Shown: positions 30,988 to 39,753 of the stretch, in pieces
How positions within the stretch are numbered: position 1 is the first letter of the stretch
Layout: each line of letters begins with the position of its first letter
From: an uncultured Desulfobacter sp.
GTDB taxonomy: Bacteria; Desulfobacterota; Desulfobacteria; Desulfobacterales; Desulfobacteraceae
Direction of reading: 5' to 3'
Length of the DNA stretch: 64,000 nucleotides
NCBI RefSeq assembly: GCF_963665355.1
Contig: NZ_OY762229.1
Coordinates: 992,001-1,056,000 of the forward strand
Translations under genes and position numbers: made by a program
The notes under the pieces: generated by a model
Seen by the model: only the letters and a program-made list of their open reading frames with translations
Databases searched by the model: none
What the model was told of the DNA's origin: nothing

Positions 30988-31482
30988 TTGAATGTAACGA
31001 TTGATTCTGAACACAGACTTCATATCAGAAAGATCCTGGTAGACCACGATGGAACGCCGGGTTCGCTTCTTACAATTCTTCAGGCAATTCAGTCAGCGTG
31101 TAATTATCTGCCTCCGGGCGCCTTACCGATGGTCGCGGAACACCTCCAGTTGCCTCTAAGCCAGGTTGTTTCCGTGGCTGAATTTTACGGGTCGTTCAGC
31201 CTGGTACCCCGGGGAAAGCACATTATAACTTTCTGTCTTGGCACCGCATGCCATGTGCGCGGCGCTGAACGTATTCTGCGGGAGGCCGCGCAAATGCTGG
31301 ACATTGAACCGGGCCAGACCACCGAAGACAGAAGATTCAGTCTTGAAACGGTACGCTGTCTCGGGGCATGCGCCCTGGCGCCGGTTATGATGATCGACGG
31401 CGTTTGTCACGGTAAAATGACACCCAAAAAACTGCGCAACATCCTGCAGCCTTTACTTGTTGAAGAGGAGGTGGCCTGTTGA
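30988..31482 (+). CDS. NuoE/HndA-like thioredoxin-fold 2Fe-2S subunit
   Basis: 164 residues. The four cluster ligands are C83, C88, C124 and C128 (FCLGTACHVRGA and RCLGACALAPVM), as in NuoE, HndA and HoxE. The N-terminal helical part includes LPPGALPMVAEHL and VSVAEFYGSFS. This subunit passes electrons between NADH-linked flavin subunits and other clusters. The start is TTG with an AGGA site; no ATG is available before the domain. It overlaps the next gene by 4 bp. It leads a six-gene redox set rather than a full complex I. Confidence 0.9.
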   Translation: MNVTIDSEHRLHIRKILVDHDGTPGSLLTILQAIQSACNYLPPGALPMVAEHLQLPLSQVVSVAEFYGSFSLVPRGKHIITFCLGTACHVRGAERILREAAQMLDIEPGQTTEDRRFSLETVRCLGACALAPVMMIDGVCHGKMTPKKLRNILQPLLVEEEVAC

Positions 31483-34400
31483 AAACCATGTTGACCACCA
31501 GAACACTGGCAGAATTGCGTGATCATTTACAGAAACCCGCCGCCGAAAAACAACGAAGTATTGTTGTCTGCGACGGACCCGGATGCCATGCTGCCGGAAG
31601 CCCTGAATTAGCAGGTGCGTTTGAAGAACAGATACAAAAAGCGTGTGGCCCGGAACTCATTGAGCTTCGCCTGACAGGCTGCCTTGGCCTGTGTCAATGC
31701 AGTCCGGTGGTGCTGATCCTGCCTGATAATATCTTTTATACCTATGTCAGCCCTGCCGACGCAGGGGAAATCCTGGATCATATTCTTAAAGACAAACCAC
31801 CGGTTGAACGGCTTCTTTATCAAGATCCTGACTCACAAAAAAGGGTTTCCCAACTGACTGATATCCCATTTTATAAACACCAGAACAGGCGCCTTCTAAG
31901 CAATAACACCTTTATTCGGCCGGAAAGCATTGATGATTATATTCGCTGCGGCGGCTATGGGGCCCTGGCCGAAAGCCTTACCTCATCCACTCCTGAAGAG
32001 GTTATCGAGGTTGTTAAGGCGTCGGGTCTCAGGGGACGTGGCGGCGCAGGTTTTCCCTCGGGCCTGAAATGGGAATTTTGCCGTAAAGCAGCCGGGGATA
32101 AGAAATATGTGATCTGTAATGCAGATGAAGGCGATCCCGGAGCCTACATGGACCGTGCCGTACTGGAGGGCAACCCCCACAGCGTCCTTGAAGGAATGCT
32201 GATCGGCGGATATGCCATGGGCGCTTCCGAAAGCATTATCTATTGCCGTGCCGAATACCCCATAGCGGTCCACAATTCAAAACAGGCCATTGAACAGGCA
32301 AGGCAACGGAGACTGATCGGGAAAAACATCCTGGGTACAGGGTTTGATTTTGAGATCAGTGTCAAAACCGGTGCCGGCGCCTTTGTATGCGGTGAGGAGA
32401 CCGCGCTCATCGCCTCCCTTGAAGACCTGCCCGGAGAGCCGCGCCCTAAACCGCCTTTCCCCGCCCAATCCGGTCTGTGGGGCCAGCCGACCAACATTAA
32501 TAATGTGGAGACCTGGGCAAATATACCCTTGATTATTAACCGGGGCGCTGAGTGGTACCGTTCGGTGGGCGCTGAAAAATGTCCTGGAACCAAAATCTTT
32601 TCACTGGTGGGTAAGGTGCGCAATGCGGGTCTTGTGGAAGTTCCAATAGGTATCAGCCTGCGCGAGCTTATCTTTGACATCGGCGGCGGCCCCTTACCCG
32701 GCAGAAAAATCAAGGCGGTTCAAATCGGCGGGCCTTCGGGAGGCTGCATCCCCGCACACCTGCTTGACCTTCCGGTGGATTATGAAAACTTGAGTCAGGC
32801 AGGCGCCATCATGGGCTCCGGCGGTGTCATTGTAATGGATGACCGGACCTGTATGGTTGATGTCTCTAAATACTTTTTAGAATTTTTAAAAGAGGAATCC
32901 TGCGGCAAGTGCGTTCCATGTCGGGAGGGCATCCCCAGGATGCTGGAGATATTAGACAGGATTACTAAAGGAGACGGCCGGAATGGAGACATTGAGCTGC
33001 TCGAAGAGATCGGAACAACCGTTAAGCAAGCCTCGTTATGCGGCCTGGGACAAACGGCTGCCAATCCGCTGTTAAGCTCAATCCGCTACTTTCGAAACGA
33101 GTATGAGGCTCACATCCGGAATAAAAGCTGCCCGGCAGCCGTGTGCCGGACCATTATATCTTCGCCGTGTCAGCACCTGTGTCCTCTGGGCACGGATGTC
33201 CCGGCCTATGTCAGTCTGATCGGAAAACAGCAGTATCTTGAAGCTGTAAAGGTCATTGCCGAGCCTAATCCCTTGCCCAATGTGTGTGCCCGGGTCTGTC
33301 ATCACCCTTGTGAAGGGGTATGCTCCTGTGGGGAAGCCGGAGAACCTTTGGCCATCCGGCCGTTAAAACGGGTGGCCCTGGATCATGCCATCCAACAGGG
33401 GCAATGGCCCCCCAAGGAAAATCCTGAAGCACAGCGGCCAGAACGCGTTGCCGTTGTCGGTTCCGGGCCCGCCGGCCTTGCCGCAGCTTTTTTTCTGGCC
33501 CGGAAAGGCTGCCGGGTGACCGTGTTTGAAGCCGAGGACCGGATCGGCGGTGCCCTTGCAACCGCCATACCAGAATATCGCCTGCCCCAACAGGCCCTGG
33601 CACTTGATATTCAGCGGATCAGGAATATGGGGGTTACCTTCAAGACAGGGGTCAAAGTCGGAACGGATCTGACGTTTGAACAGCTTAGAAAAAACCATCA
33701 AGCCGTATTCCTTGGCCTGGGGGTAAAAAACATTCTGAAATTAGGCATTGCAGGAGAACAGGGAACAGGCGTTTATGATCCCTTAAGCTTTTTGAAATCC
33801 GTTAGAAACGGCCATATGGAAAAACCCGGAGACGCCGTGATTGTCATTGGCGGCGGAAACGTGGCCATGGATGTGGCAAGAACCTGTGTACGTTTAGGTG
33901 CGAAAAAAGTCGTTATCCTCTATAGGCGAACGCTGCAGGAGATGCCTGCAGAAAAAGAAGAAATAGAACAGGCCATGGAAGAAGGCGTAGAGATCGAATT
34001 CCTTCTATCCCCTGCCCGGATTATGCGAAAAAGTTCAAAAATAACGGGTGTGGCCTGTTTGAAAATGCAGCTGGACGGCATGGATAAACGCGGCAGGCGA
34101 CGGACAATTCCCGTGGAAGGCAAGGAAATTGAGCTGCGTGCAGATGCCGTGATACCTGCCATTGGACAGGCCCTGGAAGACAGCGTGAAAACTGATTTTC
34201 CGGCAACGCTTGTCAGTGAATGGAATCTTTTAAAGGCCGACCCTGAAACCTGTGCAACTGAAATACCCGGTGTTTTTGCCGGCGGAGATGCCGTCACAGG
34301 ACCTGCCACGGTAACCCAGGCCATGGCAGACGGGATACGGGCCGCACAATCCATGCTCCAATATTTTGACCATAAATCGATAACGCCAAGTTATTCCGGA

Positions 34401-34601
34401 ACCCGGCCCGGGGTAGAGGTTGATCCCATAGAAATTACGGAGATGGAACTGGACGCATTGCTGGAACAGACGCGCCCGAATGTTCCTGCCGTATCCGTTG
34501 CTGAACGAAAACATTGTTTTTGCGAAGTGGAACTGATGCTCTCGGCACCGGATGCGGTGAATGAGGCCAAACGCTGTCTGCGGTGTGATAGGCAGGGATG
34601 A
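31479..34601 (+). CDS. NuoF-like flavoprotein fused to GltD/NfnB-like NAD(P)H oxidoreductase
   Basis: 1040 residues. Domains in order: a thioredoxin-fold 2Fe-2S domain (C31, C36, C68, C72); the NuoF core with the NADH/FMN loop GRGGAGFPSGLKW (186-198) and the N3-type 4Fe-4S ligands C475, C478, C481 and C521; then a Cys-rich bridge (C551-C617) and a GltD-like domain with FAD loop GSGPAG (661-666) and a second nucleotide loop VIGGGNVAMD near 795. NuoF/HydB/HndC proteins oxidise NADH; GltD/NfnB-like modules often bind NADPH and take part in bifurcation. TTG start, GAGGAGG seven bases before, 4-bp overlap with the NuoE-like gene. The fusion suggests two pyridine-nucleotide sites joined by clusters. 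Confidence 0.9.
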   Translation: MKTMLTTRTLAELRDHLQKPAAEKQRSIVVCDGPGCHAAGSPELAGAFEEQIQKACGPELIELRLTGCLGLCQCSPVVLILPDNIFYTYVSPADAGEILDHILKDKPPVERLLYQDPDSQKRVSQLTDIPFYKHQNRRLLSNNTFIRPESIDDYIRCGGYGALAESLTSSTPEEVIEVVKASGLRGRGGAGFPSGLKWEFCRKAAGDKKYVICNADEGDPGAYMDRAVLEGNPHSVLEGMLIGGYAMGASESIIYCRAEYPIAVHNSKQAIEQARQRRLIGKNILGTGFDFEISVKTGAGAFVCGEETALIASLEDLPGEPRPKPPFPAQSGLWGQPTNINNVETWANIPLIINRGAEWYRSVGAEKCPGTKIFSLVGKVRNAGLVEVPIGISLRELIFDIGGGPLPGRKIKAVQIGGPSGGCIPAHLLDLPVDYENLSQAGAIMGSGGVIVMDDRTCMVDVSKYFLEFLKEESCGKCVPCREGIPRMLEILDRITKGDGRNGDIELLEEIGTTVKQASLCGLGQTAANPLLSSIRYFRNEYEAHIRNKSCPAAVCRTIISSPCQHLCPLGTDVPAYVSLIGKQQYLEAVKVIAEPNPLPNVCARVCHHPCEGVCSCGEAGEPLAIRPLKRVALDHAIQQGQWPPKENPEAQRPERVAVVGSGPAGLAAAFFLARKGCRVTVFEAEDRIGGALATAIPEYRLPQQALALDIQRIRNMGVTFKTGVKVGTDLTFEQLRKNHQAVFLGLGVKNILKLGIAGEQGTGVYDPLSFLKSVRNGHMEKPGDAVIVIGGGNVAMDVARTCVRLGAKKVVILYRRTLQEMPAEKEEIEQAMEEGVEIEFLLSPARIMRKSSKITGVACLKMQLDGMDKRGRRRTIPVEGKEIELRADAVIPAIGQALEDSVKTDFPATLVSEWNLLKADPETCATEIPGVFAGGDAVTGPATVTQAMADGIRAAQSMLQYFDHKSITPSYSGTRPGVEVDPIEITEMELDALLEQTRPNVPAVSVAERKHCFCEVELMLSAPDAVNEAKRCLRCDRQG

Positions 34602-34614
34602 GGTGATGCCAAAT

Positions 34615-35370
34615 ATGATTACAGCAAAAATTAATGATACAGAAGTCACCGTTGAACAGGGAACCACGGTTTTGCAGGCAGCGCTCAAGTATGGATTTTA
34701 CATACCCACGCTTTGCTTTCATGAAGGGTTGCCGGCCTATGGCGCCTGCCGTATGTGTCTTGTGGAAATTACCCAGTTTGGCCGGTCAAGGCTGGAAAGC
34801 TCCTGCACCCGTCCTATAGAATCCGATATGGAGATCAGGACGGATACGGAAGCGATTCTGACACACAGAAAAATGATTATGGAGCTTTTGCTGGCACGCT
34901 GTCCGGAATCCAAAGCCGTGCAGGATATGGCAGCCAGGGTCGGCGTAACCCAAAGCCGTTTCAGCCCCTCAGGTAAAGAGTGTATTTTGTGCGGCCTTTG
35001 TGTGCGCGCCTGCCGGGATGCCATCGGTACCAGCGCCATTTCCTTTATCAAGCGTGGCATCGACCGCCATGTTGACACGCCGTTTTCCATGAATTCCGAT
35101 GTATGCGTGGGCTGCGGTGCCTGTGCAAGTGTTTGTCCCACCGGAATGATTACAATCGAAAACCGTAACGGCAAACGGTATTTGAAATGTTTTCATACCG
35201 AACTGGAACTTGTGGCCTGTACCCAATGCGGAACCTTCTATACGACCAGACGATTTTTTGAAAAAAACAGAGCAACCTTTATCGGGCCTGACGAACTTCA
35301 CGGCCTGTGTGATGCCTGTCGAAGAAAACTTCAGGCATCCAGACTGAAATTTGGAAAAACGTTGTCATAA
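34615..35370 (+). CDS. NuoG/HoxU-like 2Fe-2S and 4Fe-4S protein
   Basis: 251 residues from ATG 34615 (GAGGTG nine bases before; the ATG at 34606 sits right on the ribosome site). An N-terminal plant-type 2Fe-2S domain has C34, C45, C48 and C64. Two ferredoxin motifs follow (CILCGLCVRAC and CVGCGACASVC). The C-terminal tail has two CxxC pairs (CTQC, CDAC) like a zinc or rubredoxin-like site. The length and layout match the electron-transfer part of NuoG, HoxU or the N-terminus of HndD, without the molybdopterin or H-cluster domain. It should carry electrons out of the NuoEF module. Confidence 0.88.
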   Translation: MITAKINDTEVTVEQGTTVLQAALKYGFYIPTLCFHEGLPAYGACRMCLVEITQFGRSRLESSCTRPIESDMEIRTDTEAILTHRKMIMELLLARCPESKAVQDMAARVGVTQSRFSPSGKECILCGLCVRACRDAIGTSAISFIKRGIDRHVDTPFSMNSDVCVGCGACASVCPTGMITIENRNGKRYLKCFHTELELVACTQCGTFYTTRRFFEKNRATFIGPDELHGLCDACRRKLQASRLKFGKTLS

Positions 35371-35402
35371 CAATTAATTAGACACATAAGAGGAGTAACA
35401 AT

Positions 35403-35894
35403 ATGAAACGAATCCATTTTGTGCCCAACAGGTGTATTGGATGCGAAGAGTGTGTGGTGGCTTGCGCCAAGACACATGAGCAGTCTCCCCGCGCCTTTGT
35501 GGAAGTGGTGGATGGATATTTCCCGGTTCCCATGCGTTGTTCTCATTGCGACGATGCCCCCTGTAAGGCGGCATGCCCGACCCAGGCCATTGTGCGCAAC
35601 GAATTTGGCGCAATTGTCGTAATCAAAGATAAATGTATTGGCTGCAGCACCTGTGCCGAAGTCTGTCCCTTTGGTATCCCGGTCATGAACCCGGTCCTTG
35701 GAAAGATGGTTAAATGTGACCTTTGTTCGGATATTGTTTCAACACAGCCCCCGGTCTGTGTGCAGTCCTGTCCCAAGGAGGCCCTGGTTTTTGTTGACGA
35801 AGATGAACCTTTGATGACTCGGCGCCAACGAAAAGCCCGTTATATAAAAAATGCCGTAACCCAGGAAAGCGGCCTTGCAAGCCGTCAATGTTAA
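35403..35894 (+). CDS. HycB/HydN-type ferredoxin with four 4Fe-4S motifs
   Basis: 163 residues. Cys motifs: CIGCEECVVAC, CSHCDDAPCKAACP, CIGCSTCAEVCP and CDLC...CVQSCP, the typical four-cluster set of HycB, CooF and DMSO-reductase-type beta subunits. Such proteins join a catalytic subunit to other carriers. Here no formate dehydrogenase or hydrogenase catalytic gene is adjacent. AGGAG precedes the ATG. The C-terminal tail is basic. Confidence 0.88.
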   Translation: MKRIHFVPNRCIGCEECVVACAKTHEQSPRAFVEVVDGYFPVPMRCSHCDDAPCKAACPTQAIVRNEFGAIVVIKDKCIGCSTCAEVCPFGIPVMNPVLGKMVKCDLCSDIVSTQPPVCVQSCPKEALVFVDEDEPLMTRRQRKARYIKNAVTQESGLASRQC

Positions 35895-35925
35895 CGAATA
35901 CAGGTAACGTATAAAGGAGGCCGAT

Positions 35926-36405
35926 ATGGGTGCACTGACACGAAAACGCCCGATGGATGATATTGTAGACGAGCTCAACCCAAACGAACGTATCGCTGTA
36001 ATCAGCTGTAATAACTGTGTGAAAATATCCGGAGCCGGAGGCGAAGGCGTCTGGGAAGGATTTTGTGATGATCTGGAACAAAGAGGATTTCGCATTGAGG
36101 ACCGCGTACTGATCACCAATCCTTGTTCCCGGGGATATCTTGAAAATTTGACCCTGTCACCTGTTGTCAAAACCGTTGTTCTGCTCGCCTGCGAAGGGGC
36201 GCAAAACGGTTTTAAGACCATTTTCCCGGATATCCGCCTGGTTGCTGCAAACGACACCCTTGGCCTTTTTGTGGCAAGCAAGGCCGACGGGGTGGTGAAA
36301 CTTGCCATGACTTTCCCTGGATATGAAGCGTTGCAGGACAAGGAATTCAAGCTCAAGGACACCCAGGTTATGCTGGACGGTGAAAAAATTCACCTGGCAG
36401 ATTAG
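35926..36405 (+). CDS. MetV-like (MTHFR C-terminal family) protein, half length, first of two
   Basis: 159 residues. The start of the fold, VISCNNCVKISGAGGEGVWEG, and the later LLACEGAQNGFKTIFPDIRL resemble the N-terminal half of MetV, the zinc/iron-sulfur protein that pairs with MetF in acetogens and in other methylene-tetrahydrofolate reductases. The C-terminal Cys cluster of full MetV is absent. No metF is in the window. AAAGGAGG precedes the ATG. It is paired with a second, diverged copy 11 bp downstream; the two may form a heterodimer. Confidence 0.6.
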   Translation: MGALTRKRPMDDIVDELNPNERIAVISCNNCVKISGAGGEGVWEGFCDDLEQRGFRIEDRVLITNPCSRGYLENLTLSPVVKTVVLLACEGAQNGFKTIFPDIRLVAANDTLGLFVASKADGVVKLAMTFPGYEALQDKEFKLKDTQVMLDGEKIHLAD

Positions 36406-36416
36406 GAGGCAGTGAC

Positions 36417-36917
36417 ATGATTATTTCCGTAAGAAATTTTGAATATGACGGCTTAAAAAAACAGTTGAAACCAGAAGATAAAATCATCGTCTTCAGTTGT
36501 AACAACTGCGCAAAAAAATGCAAAGGGCTTGGCGGACGGGCCGGCATGAATTCATTGGGAACCAAGCTTAAAGCCGACGGCTATAATGTTTTGCTCCTGG
36601 AATTGTGCGGGGTGGCCTGTTCCCTGGATCTTATTCGAAGACGAGCCAATGAAGCGTCCACAAAAAGCCTGTTTGAGGCAGCTGACGTCATTATCCCTCT
36701 TTCCTGTGAAGACGGGGAGAGATCCCTGCCCGTTGTCTTTCCCGGTAAACGGATCATTAAGGTGACCAAAACCCTGGGCATCGGGTGGGGATCTCCAAAG
36801 GACGGCGTTCGGCTGACCACACCCCTGTCGGGCATAAATCTGAAGATTGATTCTCCCCAGGGGATCACCATCGACGAAGCCGCGGACCGCTTGGGCCTGT
36901 TTGCAGGAGGGTTTTAA
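36417..36917 (+). CDS. MetV-like protein, half length, second of two
   Basis: 166 residues, a diverged paralogue of the gene before it. It shares the opening FSCNNCAKKCKGLGGRAGM (with one more Cys than its partner), then ELCGVACSLDLIRRRAN and the region IIPLSCEDGERSLPVVFPGK. Like its partner it lacks the C-terminal ligand set of MetV. An AGGAGG lies 7 bases before the ATG. It is the last gene of the redox cluster. A role as cluster or corrinoid/folate partner cannot be told from sequence. Confidence 0.6.
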   Translation: MIISVRNFEYDGLKKQLKPEDKIIVFSCNNCAKKCKGLGGRAGMNSLGTKLKADGYNVLLLELCGVACSLDLIRRRANEASTKSLFEAADVIIPLSCEDGERSLPVVFPGKRIIKVTKTLGIGWGSPKDGVRLTTPLSGINLKIDSPQGITIDEAADRLGLFAGGF

Positions 36918-37096
36918 CTGCAAATTTCCACCCCTTCAGGTGCTGTTCCCTCCGGTGGTGCATTGGTAACAATTTACCTGCCGATATTTGTTGCCAAAGC
37001 ACAACCGGAAGATAGCTTTCCTGCATGGGGTCGCAAGAGGGAGTCCTCTCATTTATCCATTTTCTCATATTGTCAAAATGGTAAAATTATTACCCC

Positions 37097-38638
37097 TCAA
37101 TAATCCACGCCACGACCAAAGGGAACATTCAATTTTTTCATACGCTTGCGCAGGGTTGACGGATGGATGCCCAGAAGACCTGCCGCGCCTTTTTCGCCTT
37201 CGATACGCCCTTTGCAAAGGGAAAGAGTCTTTAGTATATAATTTGCTGTCATATGATCCAGGGATAAAATTTCATCTTTCCGGTCATGGAGGTCTGCCTG
37301 CCGGGAGACGGGGCGGCAGACAATCTCCTTGAAAAATAATGACCCGTCCCGGTCCAGGATCATAGATCTTTCCACGGCATTTTCAAGTTCCCTGACATTG
37401 CCCGGCCATTGATACGCCATGAGCCGGGCCATGACATGGTCCGGGACCACCGGAATTTCAGACAGTTTCATCTCCCTGGCCTTTTTGATGATAAAATGAG
37501 TCGTCAAGCTGGGGATATCACCTGTCCGGTTCCGCAGCGGCGGAATGGGAATGGGAAAAACCTGCAGCCGGAAAAACAGATCCGGCCGGAACCTGTTTTG
37601 CGCCATCATTTGCTCAAGATCCCTGTGGGTGGCAGCAATAACACGGATATTCACCTTTATGGTTTCTGTCCCGCCGACCCGGTCAATCTCCTTTTCCTGG
37701 AGTACCCGCAAAAGACGAATCTGGGCTTCCATACTCAGTTCCCCGATTTCATCCAGAAACAGAGTTCCGCCTCTGGCCCGCTCAATGCGTCCGCGCTTTC
37801 CGGTTACCGCCCCGGTAAACGCACCCTTTTCGTATCCGAACAGCTCGGAATCCAGCAAAGAAGGGGGGATGGCGCCGCAATTCACCCGGATAAAAGGCCC
37901 CTGGTTTCGAAGGGAAAGGTTGTGAATGGCATTGGCAATGACCTCCTTGCCGGTGCCGGTTTCACCGAGAAGCAGCACCGGGCTTTCCAGGGGAGAGACC
38001 TGGCGCACCATATTCATAACTTCACCCAAACCGTTTTCCGCGCCCACAACGGTCTCCCCGGCCATCCGGTTCAGTTCCTTCTGAAAATACCTGGAATCAT
38101 CAGCCAGCATCTCTTTTAAATCGTTGAGTTCCCTGAACCGCAGGGAATTGGTCAGGGCAACGGCACAGGGTTTGTCCAGGTGACGCAGCAGATCCATATG
38201 ATCCTGGGTGAATTTCTGCCGGCTTTCGCTGAACACCGAAAAAATTCCCAGCATGGTTCGCTCCAGCACCAGGTCAATAATCACGGCAGAGACATCCACG
38301 GCATTAAGACGCCGGGCCACGGGTCCTGTAACAGGATCGTGGCCCAGATGATCTATGTATCTGACCCTGGCCAATTCTCTGTTTTCGATGCGTTTGCGCC
38401 CCTGGGCAGATAATTGTGTTTTTATGGATACAGCTCTGCCGCATTCCGGATCGGCAAGGGCCACAGTCTCCACGATACCGGAACTTCTGTGGTAGACATG
38501 AAATCCCATTTCCCGGGCCGGCATGAACTGACGGACATAAATAAGGCACTGGTGCAAAGCCCGTTCTATGTCCAGGGTGGAGCAAAGGGTCAACGTGGCG
38601 TTTTTGAAAAAATCATTCTCATTAATGGTCCGGTTCAT
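37097..38638 (-). CDS. Sigma-54-dependent activator with GAF sensor
   Basis: 513 residues. A GAF domain covers about 15-165. The AAA+ domain has Walker A GETGTGKE (225-232), the sigma-54 contact loop GAFTGA (272-277) and Walker B GTLFLDEIGE (291-300). The C-terminus holds a Fis-type HTH (LLGIHPSTLRKRMKKL). It lacks a receiver, so it senses a ligand rather than a phosphate. It is divergent from hbd-acd-thiolase. Between them are three CCATGG palindromes and a -24/-12 promoter, so it probably activates that operon. It might also act on the redox cluster convergent to it, which has a sigma-70 promoter, so that is less likely. Confidence 0.93.
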   Translation of the reverse strand: MNRTINENDFFKNATLTLCSTLDIERALHQCLIYVRQFMPAREMGFHVYHRSSGIVETVALADPECGRAVSIKTQLSAQGRKRIENRELARVRYIDHLGHDPVTGPVARRLNAVDVSAVIIDLVLERTMLGIFSVFSESRQKFTQDHMDLLRHLDKPCAVALTNSLRFRELNDLKEMLADDSRYFQKELNRMAGETVVGAENGLGEVMNMVRQVSPLESPVLLLGETGTGKEVIANAIHNLSLRNQGPFIRVNCGAIPPSLLDSELFGYEKGAFTGAVTGKRGRIERARGGTLFLDEIGELSMEAQIRLLRVLQEKEIDRVGGTETIKVNIRVIAATHRDLEQMMAQNRFRPDLFFRLQVFPIPIPPLRNRTGDIPSLTTHFIIKKAREMKLSEIPVVPDHVMARLMAYQWPGNVRELENAVERSMILDRDGSLFFKEIVCRPVSRQADLHDRKDEILSLDHMTANYILKTLSLCKGRIEGEKGAAGLLGIHPSTLRKRMKKLNVPFGRGVDY

Positions 38639-38702
38639 GGTAATTTCCTAAAAATACAAATATAAGACAGATAAACATGAGCCCCAGCCCATTATTTTTC
38701 TA

Positions 38703-38762
38703 CTCCATGGAACAGTTTATCCAATAACCGGACCATGGAACAGAAAAAAGTGTCCCATGGGA
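38703..38762. promoter_or_regulatory. Three CCATGG palindromes: probable activator sites
   Basis: CCATGGAACAG occurs at 38705-38715 and 38733-38743, and TCCCATGGGA at 38753-38762. A consensus would be TGTTCCATGGAACA. Centres are 28 and 22 bp apart. They lie about 55-125 bp upstream of the -24/-12 promoter, the place for an enhancer-binding protein. Confidence 0.6.
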
Positions 38763-38815
38763 TATTTTATAAATATTTTTTTCTCGAACCACCTTCTACC
38801 CGGGCTTCCGGATCC

Positions 38816-38831
38816 TGGCCTGTTTTTTGCT
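38816..38831 (+). promoter_or_regulatory. Sigma-54 promoter of hbd operon
   Basis: TGGCCT-GTTTT-TTGCT fits TGGC-N8-TTGCW with the invariant GG and GC at the right spacing. It lies about 65 bp before the hbd ATG. Confidence 0.7.
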
Positions 38832-38895
38832 AACACCCGGACGATACAAGATATTCATGACAGACCGTCTAACAATCTATAATAGGAGAAATCTT

Positions 38896-39753
38896 ATGGA
38901 AATTAAGAAAATCACCGTACTCGGCGCCGGAATCATGGGCGCGGGTATTGCCCAGTGTGCAGCCCAGGCAGGATTTGAGGTCAACCTCAGGGACATGGAA
39001 GACCGGTTCGTGGAAAACGGCCTGACCACCATCAGGACCAATCTGGACAGGGCGGTGTCCAAGGGCAAGATGACGGCTGACGATGCCAAGGCAACGCTGG
39101 GCAGGGTCACCGGCACCACAGATCTGACCGCGGCCGCCAAAGATGCCGATCTTGTGATCGAAGCCATCATAGAGGTATTGGAAATCAAAAAGCAGGTGTT
39201 CCGGGAACTTGCCGCCATCTGCAAACCGGAGACGGTATTTGCGTCAAATACATCAGGACTGTCCATCACAGAGATGGCGGTTGCCGCAGGCCGGCCGGAC
39301 AGATTTTTAGGTATGCACTTTTTCAATCCGGTGCCGGTGATGCGCCTTGTGGAGCTGATCAAAGGTTTTTCAACTTCTGAGGAAACCTTAGAACTGGCCA
39401 AGGCCTTTGTGGACAAAATCAACAAAACCGCCATTGAGGTTAAGGAAGCTCCGGGGTTTGCCGTGAACCGAATTTTATGCCCCATGATCAACGAGGCGAT
39501 CTTTACCCTGGCCGAAGATATTGCCAGCCCCAAAGACATTGACAATGCCATGACCCTGGGTGCCAACATGCCCATAGGTCCCCTGGCCCTGGCCGACATG
39601 GTGGGCCTGGATACCCTGCTGCTGGTCCTTGACAGTTTCCATGAAGAGTTCGGGGAAGACAAATACCGCCCCGCCCCCCTGCTGCGCAAAATGGTGCGCG
39701 CCGGATACCTGGGCCGCAAATCCGGCAAGGGCTTTTACGATTACACCAAATAA
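38896..39753 (+). CDS. hbd: 3-hydroxybutyryl-CoA dehydrogenase
   Basis: 285 residues from ATG 38896 (AGGAG 7 bases before); an earlier start at 38827 falls in the promoter. It oxidises 3-hydroxyacyl-CoA with NAD. The Rossmann loop is GAGIMGAGIAQ (10-20). The catalytic His-Glu pair is in MHFFNPVPVMRLVELI. The length without a hydratase domain fits the monofunctional HBD/PaaH class. It opens the operon with acyl-CoA dehydrogenase and thiolase, three steps of short-chain acyl-CoA oxidation. Confidence 0.93.
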   Translation: MEIKKITVLGAGIMGAGIAQCAAQAGFEVNLRDMEDRFVENGLTTIRTNLDRAVSKGKMTADDAKATLGRVTGTTDLTAAAKDADLVIEAIIEVLEIKKQVFRELAAICKPETVFASNTSGLSITEMAVAAGRPDRFLGMHFFNPVPVMRLVELIKGFSTSEETLELAKAFVDKINKTAIEVKEAPGFAVNRILCPMINEAIFTLAEDIASPKDIDNAMTLGANMPIGPLALADMVGLDTLLLVLDSFHEEFGEDKYRPAPLLRKMVRAGYLGRKSGKGFYDYTK

